From Clostridiales bacterium (GTDB lineage Bacteria > Bacillota > Limnochordia > Darwinibacteriales > B1SED10-159), in contig PUOC01000258.1 in NCBI GenBank assembly GCA_003551965.1, forward strand, positions 1 through 34,162: a stretch of DNA of 34,162 nucleotides, in the 5' to 3' direction. How positions within the stretch are numbered: the first letter of the stretch is position 1; each line of letters begins with the position of its first letter. Shown in pieces: positions 7,617 to 15,301 of this stretch. The notes under the pieces were generated by a model that did not search any database, was not told the DNA's origin, and saw only the letters and a list, made by a program, of their open reading frames with translations. Position numbers and translations under genes: made by a program.

Positions 7617-9511
7617 TTATCATCTATCTTCTCTGTGCCGCCGCCATACTGCTGGGCATTCGTTGGATGAGTTCGCCCAAGACTGCTGTGCGCGGGAATT
7701 TGACCGGCGCCGCAGCGGTTCTAGTGGCCATTGTCGCTGCCTTAACAGCGGAAGGTCTGCTCACTGCCGTGCATTTGTGGGCAGCACTGGCTGCGGGAGG
7801 GTTGCTCGGACTGTTTTTCGCCCGGCGGGTTCGTATCGTGGCCATGCCGCAGTTTGTAGCTCTGCTCAACGGCTTCGGCGGTGCCGCATCGGCGTTGGTG
7901 GCACTGGTGGTTCTGCTGGGAGCACATCCGGCGCCGCCGTGGTCCATTTGGGCTGGCGCCCTGGCCCTTCTGGTAGGGGCATTGACACTGAGCGGCAGTC
8001 TTGTGGCTTCGGGAAAGCTGTCTGGGCTGCTGCCCCAACAGCCGCTGATGGTTTCTCAGCATAAGCTGATCGTGGCTGCCGTAGGAGTGACGGCATTGGC
8101 GGTGCTTTTGTGGGTAGGCGCGGCCGTGTCTGTTATTGGTGTAGTGGCACTGGCACTTGCGGCGCTCCTTTTTGGTGTTCTGTTTGCATCGCCCATCGGC
8201 GGTGCCGATATGCCCGTTACCATATCCCTTCTGAATTCCTTCTCCGGTATGGCGGGAGCCATTGCTGGTTTCAGTGTCAACAATCTCTTGGTTGTGGCGG
8301 CAGGCGGCATTGTCGGGGCAGCCGGCCTTATTCTGACGCAGATCATGTGCCGCGGCATGAATCGCAGTCTGGTGCAGATCCTCACGGGACAGACAACGTC
8401 ACAGCGTTCCCATACACCAACGGGAGAGACAGGGGGGAAGGCCGGCGGTACTGCATCGCAGGCTGCCGAAATTTTGCGGAACGCAGCAAGGGTGATTCTT
8501 GTTCCCGGTTACGGGATGGCAGTCTCGCAGGCCCAAGAGGACGTCAGAGCACTGCTGGATTACCTGGAGGAGCATGGCAAAGACGTTCGCGTTGCCATTC
8601 ACCCCGTGGCCGGCCGCATGCCCGGTCATATGAATGTGCTCTTGGCTGAAGTGGATGTGCCCTATGATCGTCTGTTTGCACTAGAAGAGATCAACAACGA
8701 ATTCAAGAACACCGACGCAGTGGTCGTTGTCGGGGCCAATGACGTGGTGAACCCCGCCGCCCTCGAAGCCAAAGGTACTTCCATTTATGGGATGCCTATT
8801 CTGAACGTCCATGAAAGCAGAAATATCATCGTCTGTAATTTCGACACAAAACCGGGTTATGCAGGCGTACACAATGACCTTTACGAACTCGAACGCAGCC
8901 TGCTGCTGCTAGGCGATGCCAAAGACAGCCTGCGATCGCTATTGCGCAGCCTGCGGGCAGAAAGAGAAGGCTCTGATCTGGATCCGCAGACACTTGAGGC
9001 GGCTGCTGCCAGCCTTCGAAAGGCGAAGCGGGTAATGGTGGTGCCGGGTTATGGTATGGCCGTGGCCCAGGCACAGCAGGAAGTAAAACGTCTCCTAGGG
9101 CTCTTGGAACAGATGGAAACTGACGCTAAAGTGGCCATCCATCCTGTGGCCGGCCGCATGCCCGGCCACATGAATGTACTGCTGGCGGAGGTCGATGTTT
9201 CCTATGACCAACTCTATGCCCTGGAGGAGATTAACGACCAGTTCGATGATGTTGATGTGGCAGTTGTGGTGGGTGCCAACGATGTAATCAACCCGGCTGC
9301 ATTGGAAGCGGAGGGCTCGTCTATCTATGGTATGCCGATATTAAACGTTTACCGCAGCCCATCGATTATCATCTGCAACTACGATACCAAGCCGGGCTAT
9401 TCCGGTACGGACAATCCGTTGTATCAGGAGGAGCGAGTGCATTTGCTGCTAGGTGATGCCAAAGACGTGTTGGAACAGCTCAATGACGCCGTGGCTTCGG
9501 GCGGTTCGTGA
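7613..9511 (+). CDS. pntB: NAD(P)+ transhydrogenase beta subunit with duplicated domain III
   Basis: The GTG start at 7613 overlaps pntAB by 4 bp. The 632-residue product is far longer than the usual 460 or so. Residues 1-260 are a normal multi-helix membrane domain (SSPKTAVRGNL, VAMPQFVALLNGFGGAASAL, SGSLVASGKLSGLLPQQPL). A Ser/Thr/Gly linker at 260-283 follows. Then come two domain III copies, about 289-443 and 469-623, exactly 180 residues apart. Each has PGYGMAV(S/A)QAQ, IHPVAGRMPGHMNVLLAEVD, GANDV(V/I)NPAALEA, IYGMPILNV and GDAKD. Hand alignment gives about 108 identities in 155 positions. In place of the usual Lys-Arg-Ser before GYAG, both copies read CN(F/Y)DTKPGY. The frame is intact throughout, so this is a true in-frame duplication unless misassembled. 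Confidence 0.93.
   Translation: MIIIYLLCAAAILLGIRWMSSPKTAVRGNLTGAAAVLVAIVAALTAEGLLTAVHLWAALAAGGLLGLFFARRVRIVAMPQFVALLNGFGGAASALVALVVLLGAHPAPPWSIWAGALALLVGALTLSGSLVASGKLSGLLPQQPLMVSQHKLIVAAVGVTALAVLLWVGAAVSVIGVVALALAALLFGVLFASPIGGADMPVTISLLNSFSGMAGAIAGFSVNNLLVVAAGGIVGAAGLILTQIMCRGMNRSLVQILTGQTTSQRSHTPTGETGGKAGGTASQAAEILRNAARVILVPGYGMAVSQAQEDVRALLDYLEEHGKDVRVAIHPVAGRMPGHMNVLLAEVDVPYDRLFALEEINNEFKNTDAVVVVGANDVVNPAALEAKGTSIYGMPILNVHESRNIIVCNFDTKPGYAGVHNDLYELERSLLLLGDAKDSLRSLLRSLRAEREGSDLDPQTLEAAAASLRKAKRVMVVPGYGMAVAQAQQEVKRLLGLLEQMETDAKVAIHPVAGRMPGHMNVLLAEVDVSYDQLYALEEINDQFDDVDVAVVVGANDVINPAALEAEGSSIYGMPILNVYRSPSIIICNYDTKPGYSGTDNPLYQEERVHLLLGDAKDVLEQLNDAVASGGS
8477..9481 (+). repeat. In-frame tandem duplication of the PntB NADP-binding domain
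   Basis: Copy 1 spans about 8477-8941 and copy 2 about 9017-9481, with a period of 540 bp. The most alike DNA is around the HPVAGRMPGHMNV codons (about 8600-8640 and 9140-9180), where only third positions differ. Elsewhere the copies have diverged, so the duplication is not recent. Confidence 0.9.
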
Positions 9512-9573
9512 AGGCCTGTCTCGCCGTAGGCCTGCAGCAAGAGAGACCGTCTAGCCGGTTCTGTGCCGGATGC

Positions 9574-10731
9574 TCAGGGGTTTCGACGTTGTTTCAACAG
9601 TGATTCTGCCGGCAGCGGCACAACTAAGAGCACAGACAGGATAAACATAACTGCCACAATCAGGATGCCCGCGGCGAGACTGGCGTACTCGGCAACAAAT
9701 CCCAACAGGGCGGGTACAACCAAGGCGCCGATTCCGGCGGCGGTCACCAGTCCACCGGTAACCTCTCCCGGGGCGTGCGGAAACAGTGCCGTACCGTGGA
9801 GCATGATGGTGGGAAAGATGGCTGAGAAGAACAGACCGGTCAAAAAGATCCAAAGAAACAGTAGCCATGGGGCCTGCACACTGGCCGTCAGTGCAGTGGA
9901 CACGGCCGAACCGCTGCAGAGGATGATAAGCAGGGTGCGGGTGTCGAAATGGGATGACAGCTTACTGCAGATGGCGCGTCCCACTGTAAGGCCGGCCCAA
10001 AGGACCGAGACGCCAATGGCTGCTGTGTCCACTGCGATGGAACGCTCGGTATTGAGGAATGTGGGGATCCAACCGGCCAACGCCACCTCTGCACCGACGT
10101 AGATGAACATGCTGATGAGAAGCAGCCAAAACTGTAGGCTGGCCAATATTCGTTCATTCCCTGCATTGGAGTTGTTCTGTGCCGCTGATACACTAGGAGG
10201 CAGTTGAGCCTGATGCCAGAGGCCGCTGAAAAGGACAAACAATATGGCGCCGCTCCAATACAAAATCATCCATTGCCCGGTCCATGCAGTCAATCTCGAC
10301 ATCACTATCGGGCCGCTGAGAGCACCGATACTAAAGGCAAAATGAAGCCAGTTCATGGCGGGTTTGGCGCGGTCTGGCTCCAAGCCGGCAATCAGTGCGT
10401 TAAATCCAACTTCGATGACCCCGGATCCGACCCCGGTTAAGTACGCGGCCACCAGAGCCAGAGCCCAGAGCGGCATGACGGGAAGGGCTGCCAAACTCAG
10501 GGCCGTGAGAACTGCACCGATGAGCAGCAGTCTGCGCACGCTGATTCGCCGCTGCAGAAGCGGATATGTGCTAGACGCGGTGATATAACCCAGCGAACCG
10601 GCAAAAAAGAGCAGTCCAGCAATACCCAAGGACAGCGAAAAGTTGGCAATGAGATAGGGCATGGCTAAGCCGTGTACAGGGGCAATGATGCCGATGAACA
10701 CGAAAGCAAGATAGGAATAGCGTTCAAGCAC
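9574..10731 (-). CDS. MFS transporter, 12 helices
   Basis: A 385-residue integral membrane protein with about twelve hydrophobic segments in two six-helix halves. Helix 4 to 5 reads GVGSGVIEVGFNALIAGLE and then NWLHFAFSIGALSGP, a pattern seen in FucP-like and related sugar or drug-type MFS carriers. The loop after helix 2 has the RRISVRR basic cluster. The GTG start at 10731 follows GGGGAGTGAT with 8-base spacing. It reads against its neighbours and is alone on this strand here. A paralogue with the same NxLHFxFxxGAxxGP motif lies at 27072-28217. The substrate cannot be told. Confidence 0.85.
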   Translation of the reverse strand: MLERYSYLAFVFIGIIAPVHGLAMPYLIANFSLSLGIAGLLFFAGSLGYITASSTYPLLQRRISVRRLLLIGAVLTALSLAALPVMPLWALALVAAYLTGVGSGVIEVGFNALIAGLEPDRAKPAMNWLHFAFSIGALSGPIVMSRLTAWTGQWMILYWSGAILFVLFSGLWHQAQLPPSVSAAQNNSNAGNERILASLQFWLLLISMFIYVGAEVALAGWIPTFLNTERSIAVDTAAIGVSVLWAGLTVGRAICSKLSSHFDTRTLLIILCSGSAVSTALTASVQAPWLLFLWIFLTGLFFSAIFPTIMLHGTALFPHAPGEVTGGLVTAAGIGALVVPALLGFVAEYASLAAGILIVAVMFILSVLLVVPLPAESLLKQRRNP

Positions 10732-10826
10732 GGAAGATCACTCCCCATTCCTGCAACTGGATTTCTGGCCGTGCGGCAAGCTCTTTGTCTATCTTACCAC
10801 GTTGAAGTCTATTGACAAGAGGAAGT

Positions 10827-10840
10827 TGGACCGTGGTCCA
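10827..10840. promoter_or_regulatory. Inverted repeat upstream of the Gfo/Idh gene
   Basis: TGGACC-GT-GGTCCA is a perfect 6-bp inverted repeat about 75 bp before the oxidoreductase start and just after a TTGACA (10812-10817). No good -10 sits 16-18 bp downstream of that box. It could be a repressor site for the oxidoreductase or the divergent MFS gene. Confidence 0.3.
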
Positions 10841-10915
10841 GAAGTAAGAATGGGAAGAATACGAGGGTGAATGCATGGCAGCTTTGCATTTGCACTTTTT
10901 TTGGAGGCATGGGAT

Positions 10916-11938
10916 ATGCGTTCTATTCGCATCGGTGTCATTGGACTGGGCTTCTTTGGAGCCAAGCATGCAGCCATTTATAAGCAGCTGCCGCATGCTC
11001 ACTTGACCGCCGTAGCTGATATCGAGGAAAACACAGCAGAATATTGGGGACGACGGTTGGAGTGTGACTGGTACAGCGATTATTCCCAGCTGCTCGCCCG
11101 CCGCGATATTGACGCCGTGGATATCGTTCTTCCCGACGATCTCCATCGCGAAGCAGTGCTGGCGGCTTTGGCTCGAGGGAAGCACGTCTTGTTGGAGAAG
11201 CCGATGGCCGTTCGGCTCGATGACTGTGAGGCTATCTGCCGGGCCAGCAGAGAATCGCAGAAGAAGGTCATGATCGGGCACATTCTGCGTTTTGACCCGC
11301 GTTCCATAGCAGCCAAGGAGCGAATAGACCAGGGACAACTAGGCGAAATTGTGCACGTTACGTCCCGAAGAAACAGTCCAATATCTGGCGCTAGACACTA
11401 CGCAGAACACTGTGCGCTGACAACACACAGCGGCGTTCATGATCTGGATTTGGTGCGCTGGCTGGTGGGCTCAGAGTATCAGTCTGTTTATGCCAAGGGA
11501 CGTTGGCTGAAGCTGAAGGCGGAAGGCCTGCCGGTGTATGACACCGTCCTTTCGCTTCTGACATTGGCCAATGGTGTGATCTACCAAATGGAGAACTGCT
11601 GGGTCTTGCCGGAGCACTATCCGTCAATGCTGGAAGCGAAGCTGCAGATTGTGGGCACAAAAGGCGTACTCGTTATTGACGTCAGCAGTTCCGGCCTGGA
11701 AATATACTCCGATGAGGGCGCTTCCTATCCGGACATGCTCCATTGGCCTGAAGTTCAGGGGTCGGTACAGGGCCATCTCAGAGAAGAACTCAGCCAGTTC
11801 GTCGACTGCATCATCGAGGACTTACCCGTTCCGGTCAGCGCTGAGGATGGCTATGCGGCGTCCGCGGCCGCTCTGCAGATACATCGCTCCTTGGAAGAAG
11901 ACCGGGTGGTGCAGTTTGATTCCCATCAGCGCCCCTAA
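10916..11938 (+). CDS. Gfo/Idh/MocA family NAD(P)-dependent oxidoreductase
   Basis: This 340-residue protein has an N-terminal Rossmann domain, IRIGVIGLGFFGAKHA (GxGxxG). It is followed by the family's EKP motif, VLLEKPMAVRLDD, whose Lys is catalytic. GHILRFDPR and HSGVHDLDLVRWLVG belong to the C-terminal alpha/beta domain that forms the active site. These enzymes oxidise or reduce sugars, inositols and their derivatives. The start is ATG 10916 behind TTGGAGG; the ORF runs back to 10871 without a ribosome site. It lies divergent to the MFS gene, which might transport a related compound, but this is only inference. The substrate is not predictable from the sequence. Confidence 0.9.
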   Translation: MRSIRIGVIGLGFFGAKHAAIYKQLPHAHLTAVADIEENTAEYWGRRLECDWYSDYSQLLARRDIDAVDIVLPDDLHREAVLAALARGKHVLLEKPMAVRLDDCEAICRASRESQKKVMIGHILRFDPRSIAAKERIDQGQLGEIVHVTSRRNSPISGARHYAEHCALTTHSGVHDLDLVRWLVGSEYQSVYAKGRWLKLKAEGLPVYDTVLSLLTLANGVIYQMENCWVLPEHYPSMLEAKLQIVGTKGVLVIDVSSSGLEIYSDEGASYPDMLHWPEVQGSVQGHLREELSQFVDCIIEDLPVPVSAEDGYAASAAALQIHRSLEEDRVVQFDSHQRP

Positions 11939-12056
11939 TGGTTGCGTGCGGCCCGGTGGTCAGTGTAGGGGCTTCCGCCGGTGTGTTGGGTTCAGGCTGG
12001 GACGGCCGTTGGCCTTGATTTCTTTACTGGCCGGAATAAGCCCGTGCCGCAAGGGT

Positions 12057-12078
12057 ACTGCAGTCATCTTGCTGCAGT
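12057..12078. repeat. Small inverted repeat downstream of the Gfo/Idh gene
   Basis: ACTGCAG (12057-12063) and CTGCAGT (12072-12078) form a perfect 7-bp hairpin with an 8-base loop, about 120 bp after the oxidoreductase stop. No U tract follows, so it is at best a weak terminator. I see no gene in 11939-12150. Confidence 0.35.
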
Positions 12079-12158
12079 GACGGCCGGCGATGGGCAACGA
12101 GTGATCGGGGACTGACTCATCGACTAGCCAGCGACTTCTTCAAAGCGCCCCGATAGGA

Positions 12159-12187
12159 TTGATCTCCCCTGGGTTATTGGGTATAAT
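12159..12187 (+). promoter_or_regulatory. Promoter of the T-box-trpS transcript
   Basis: TTGATC (12159-12164) and a perfect TATAAT (12182-12187) are separated by 17 bp. Transcription would begin near 12195, just before the T-box Stem I. Confidence 0.75.
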
Positions 12188-12204
12188 ATAAAACAAATGT
12201 ACAG

Positions 12205-12458
12205 GGAAATGGCGATGAACGGGAAGAGTATCCAGCGTCAGCCGGCTGCAGAGACCTGGTGGGTGGTGTGAACCAGGGCGGAGCCGTTGGAAAATGGGCC
12301 CCGGGAGCTGCCTTTCTGTCGCTTTTTTCGAAGGGTGACTGTTTGAAAGGCCGGGATCCGCCGTTATTGGATTTGAGAGGGTATGTATGCTGATCAAATA
12401 GGGTGGCACCGCGAGTGCATCTCGTCCCTATGGATCAGCTTATTTTATGTTAGGGAGG
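12205..12458 (+). ncRNA. T-box leader (tRNA-Trp sensing) upstream of trpS
   Basis: Stem I begins with the hallmark GAACGGGAAGAGTA (AGTA at 12227-12230), followed by the GAGACC region and GGTGTGAACC. A TGG tryptophan codon at 12295-12297 lies in a GGAAAATGGGCC context where the specifier is expected. The antiterminator is clear: TAGGG (12399-12403), the TGGCACC bulge that pairs with the uncharged tRNA end (12404-12410), GCGAG, a 5-base loop, CTCGT and CCCTA (12426-12430). A GCTGATC/GATCAGC helix (12389-12395 and 12433-12439) extends it. No separate terminator with a good U tract follows. Instead, TCCCTA (12425-12430) can pair with TAGGGA at the trpS ribosome site (12451-12456), which suggests translational control. 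Confidence 0.92.
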
Positions 12459-12466
12459 CAATACCC

Positions 12467-13456
12467 ATGGACAAAAAAGTGTTTTCTGGCATTCAGCCCA
12501 CGGGCGAAGTGCACGTCGGCAATTATGTAGGAGCGATCCGCAACTGGATCAAGCTGCAGGATGAATACGAAAGCATGTACTGTGTTGTCGATTATCATTC
12601 GATCACAATTCCTTACGAAGCAGCGGAGCTTCCGGACAGGGTTCTGGAACTGGGAGCTACGTTGATGGCCTGTGGATTAGATCCAGAGAAGGCCATATTG
12701 TTTGTGCAGTCGTCCGTGCCGGAACACACAGAGTTGACTTGGTTTCTGACGTCCATTACCTCCATAGGAGCTTTGGAACGCATGACCCAGTTCAAGGACA
12801 AATCGGCCCGTCAGAGGGGCAACACCTTCGCCGGTCTAATGAATTATCCGGTACTGCAGACGGCCGATATCATTATCTACAAGGCAAACCTGGTCCCTGT
12901 AGGAGAGGACCAAGTCCAGCATTTGGAGCTTGCTAGGGAAATCACCCGCCGTTTCAATGCCATGTTCGGCGACGTATTCCCAGAGCCGCAGCCGCTGTTG
13001 ACCAGCGGCGCCCGCGTGATGGCCTTGAATGATCCGACTGCAAAGATGTCCAAAAGTGTCGAAGGAAGTTATATTACGATCACAGAAGAACCTGAGAGTA
13101 TCCGCAAGAAGATACGGCGCGCTGTTACTGACCCCGGGCCTCAAGGGGGCGATATGGGACCGGGTGTAAAGAACCTTTTCATCTTATTGGAAGGGTTTGC
13201 AGAACCAGATGTTGTTGCGCAGTTTAAGGAAGACTACAGCAATCAGAAATTGCGGTATGCAGATTTGAAGAATACTCTGGCCGAGGCCATTGTCTCTTAT
13301 ACAACACCTATTCGGGAAAAGCGCAATGAACTGCTGTCCCGTCCCGAGGAACTCAAAGAAATCCTCGCCGCGGGCGGCGATAAGGCCAGAGCACAGGCAA
13401 AGGAAACGATGAAGGAAGTCCGAGAACGGATGGGATTCTTCATGCCCGTCCGCTAG
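12467..13456 (+). CDS. trpS: Tryptophan-tRNA ligase
   Basis: This 329-residue class I aminoacyl-tRNA synthetase charges tRNA-Trp in the cytoplasm. The HIGH-type motif is PTGEVHVGNYVGA (about residues 11-23) and the KMSKS loop is AKMSKSVEGS (about 193-202). FSGIQPTG, TELTWFLTSI and VPVGEDQVQHLELAREI are typical of the short bacterial TrpRS. The start is ATG 12467 behind TAGGGAGG; the ORF extends further upstream only because it reads through the T-box. The T-box specifier TGG matches the function, so synthesis should rise when uncharged tRNA-Trp accumulates. No terminator was found before the next gene, 54 bp downstream. Confidence 0.97.
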   Translation: MDKKVFSGIQPTGEVHVGNYVGAIRNWIKLQDEYESMYCVVDYHSITIPYEAAELPDRVLELGATLMACGLDPEKAILFVQSSVPEHTELTWFLTSITSIGALERMTQFKDKSARQRGNTFAGLMNYPVLQTADIIIYKANLVPVGEDQVQHLELAREITRRFNAMFGDVFPEPQPLLTSGARVMALNDPTAKMSKSVEGSYITITEEPESIRKKIRRAVTDPGPQGGDMGPGVKNLFILLEGFAEPDVVAQFKEDYSNQKLRYADLKNTLAEAIVSYTTPIREKRNELLSRPEELKEILAAGGDKARAQAKETMKEVRERMGFFMPVR

Positions 13457-13510
13457 GGCTGCTCCAGCCGCTGCAGACGGCGAACGGCTGCAAGGGGGAG
13501 GGATGTCGTC

Positions 13511-14569
13511 ATGGATCGCCTGCATCAGTTTGATGCCCGCAGCCATTTTGACTTGGGCCGTTCTATGGGCAGTCATTATGGGTCGCAACTGACAGGGTAC
13601 ATCAGCCGGTTCCTTGTTGATCTCAAGCGTGTCTTTCCGTTTTCCCCCGGGTCGCTAGAGGGCGCGGCCCATGCGTGGCTGTCTTCTCTGCCCCAATGCT
13701 ATCTTGAGGAGCTCGAAGGCATTGCTATGTCCTCGGGCTGCCCGCTGCATACCATTGCCCAATGGTATGCCCATGACCAAGTTATACCAGGGGGGTGTAC
13801 TAGTTTCCTGGTACGAAAAGACGATGGGGTATGGGTGGGCCGCAACAATGATTATATCCTGCCTCAATACTGGGGGTATGCCACCGGATTGCGGGTTCGA
13901 GGCCGGCATCCTGTTGTTCTGTTTGGACTCATGGGGGAGAGCTTCTCTGGGACCGGCTGCAGCGGTCAGCAGCTATGGCTGCACTACAATTGGCTTCCTG
14001 CAGATGATTGGCCGTCTGCCGCCAGTGCAGTCTCTCCGTTTGTCCTGCTCCGCCTTATGCTGGAACAATGCAGCACTCTGGCCGATGTAGAACATCACCT
14101 ATCCCATTCTGCGCGCACCACAGGTATGACACTGTCGGCCGTGGATGGAAAGACAAACGACAGTGCCGTATTTCAATGCACCTGCCAGTCCCATCGGCGC
14201 TGGGATTTGGGGGAGGGTTATTTGGCTGCTGCCAATCACAGTTGGACCAGCGTCGGCAGCGACTTTCCGCCGCCGGATCCGGATTCGGTGGCCCGCCAGA
14301 AAACGGTTGAAGATCTGCTGGAAGGGTTTTTGGGCGGCGAAGCTGCAGCCGCAGTGGGCGGCACCGGAACACGGGCAGAATTGGCCTTTATCCTGGCCCA
14401 CCCAGATGTTGAGCAAAATCGGGTTCATTCAGGAACGGTCTACTCCACCATCGCTTGGCCGCAGCAGGGCAAGATCTGGTATGGATCGGGTGGATTTCCT
14501 GCCGCCAGTCAAGGCTCCTGGCGGCTGCTGCGGTTCCCGCCGGCTAATCCAGTCAGCTGGGGGTGGTAA
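13511..14569 (+). CDS. Ntn-hydrolase, C45 / choloylglycine-hydrolase-like family
   Basis: A 352-residue protein resembling acyl-CoA:6-aminopenicillanate acyltransferase (peptidase family C45) and linear-amide hydrolases. The key segment is GGCTSFLVRKDDGVWVGRNNDY at about residues 94-115. A Cys-Thr-Ser-Phe start of the beta strand followed by GRNxDY is the usual nucleophile region, with Cys96 as candidate nucleophile. If the C45 mechanism applies, the 95 residues before it are removed by self-cleavage. WLPADDWPS and AANHSW downstream fit the fold. Members hydrolyse amides of small molecules or peptides; the substrate here is unknown. The ATG at 13511 follows GGGGGAGGG. No signal peptide is visible, so it is probably cytoplasmic. 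Confidence 0.78.
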   Translation: MDRLHQFDARSHFDLGRSMGSHYGSQLTGYISRFLVDLKRVFPFSPGSLEGAAHAWLSSLPQCYLEELEGIAMSSGCPLHTIAQWYAHDQVIPGGCTSFLVRKDDGVWVGRNNDYILPQYWGYATGLRVRGRHPVVLFGLMGESFSGTGCSGQQLWLHYNWLPADDWPSAASAVSPFVLLRLMLEQCSTLADVEHHLSHSARTTGMTLSAVDGKTNDSAVFQCTCQSHRRWDLGEGYLAAANHSWTSVGSDFPPPDPDSVARQKTVEDLLEGFLGGEAAAAVGGTGTRAELAFILAHPDVEQNRVHSGTVYSTIAWPQQGKIWYGSGGFPAASQGSWRLLRFPPANPVSWGW

Positions 14570-14779
14570 TCTCCGCGGCCGCTCTGTGCAGGCAGCAAAG
14601 AGTTGCCTGGATGGAATCGGCGCTCGGCTGCCCCTCAGGGGACTTCGAAGCAGCCGCCGATGATGCCGAAAGAGTGTCTTTTGGCTTTGCCCTTTGTCCA
14701 GGGCGGCTTTATAGCGCCAAGGTTCGGCACCTGATTGCAATGCTGAAGTGCTGATCAAAGAAAAGGGGAGGTTCGCATT
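14570..14779 (+). other. Gene-free spacer between the Ntn-hydrolase and flavin reductase
   Basis: About 210 bp without a convincing gene. A 63-codon frame (14563-14754, GTG start) overlaps the upstream gene, has no ribosome site and no recognisable protein features, so I do not call it. The GGGGAGG ribosome site of the next gene is at 14764-14770. Confidence 0.5.
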
Positions 14780-15301
14780 ATGACAGAACAGTTTAGAATG
14801 GAAGATTACCTAGGCACTGTGTACGACAGACTGGCAGACGGCGGCATTTTCCTGACGGTAAAGGGCCCGAATCCAAACACGCAGAATACCATGACCATTG
14901 GCTGGGGCGGTGTCACCCGCTTCTGGTCGCGGCCTGTCTTTATTGTGCCTGTTCGGCAATCTCGCTATACATTCGAGTTGATTGAAAAGGCACAGGAGTT
15001 TACTGTGAGTGTTCCCCTGGATGATGCCACGAAGAGAGCGTTGGCCTACTGCGGCAGCCGGTCAGGGCGCGTTGTTGACAAATTCCAGGAGTGTGAACTG
15101 ACTGCGGTCCCCGGCCGGATCATTGATACACCAACCATCGGAGAGTGTCAACTGCATTTTGAGTGCCGGGTGGTGTACCAGCAGACCATGGCGCCAGAAA
15201 ACCTTGATGACGGTATCAAAGAGCAGTTCTACCCGGACTATCACACGATGTACTATGGCGAGATTGTTGCCTGCTACCTAACGGAGAATGGCAAGCAGTA
15301 A
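14780..15301 (+). CDS. Flavin reductase family protein (FMN-binding split barrel)
   Basis: This 173-residue protein fits the flavin reductase-like domain: an N-terminal strand pair (GGIFLTVKGPNPNTQNTMTIGWGG), then RPVFIVPVRQSRYTFELIEK, the region that contacts FMN, and EFTVSVPLDD followed by LAYCGSRSGR. Such proteins bind FMN and often reduce it with NAD(P)H, or act as an FMN-containing oxidoreductase; which applies here is not clear. ATG 14780 follows GGGGAGG. Its TAA stop overlaps the ATG of the next gene by one base, so the two are probably co-translated even though their functions are not obviously linked. Confidence 0.88.
   Translation: MTEQFRMEDYLGTVYDRLADGGIFLTVKGPNPNTQNTMTIGWGGVTRFWSRPVFIVPVRQSRYTFELIEKAQEFTVSVPLDDATKRALAYCGSRSGRVVDKFQECELTAVPGRIIDTPTIGECQLHFECRVVYQQTMAPENLDDGIKEQFYPDYHTMYYGEIVACYLTENGKQ

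Noticed and set aside
8600-9180. The repeated DNA in pntB could be an assembly duplication.
   Set aside because: The two copies differ at many codons and at about 30% of residues, which a simple assembly error would not produce; read checks are still advisable.
13465-13492. CAGCCG and CGGCTG inverted repeat after trpS considered as a terminator.
   Set aside because: The loop is long and no U tract follows; transcription probably continues into the next gene.
14563-14754. A 63-codon plus-strand frame between the Ntn-hydrolase and flavin reductase genes.
   Set aside because: GTG start inside the upstream gene without a ribosome site and no recognisable sequence.
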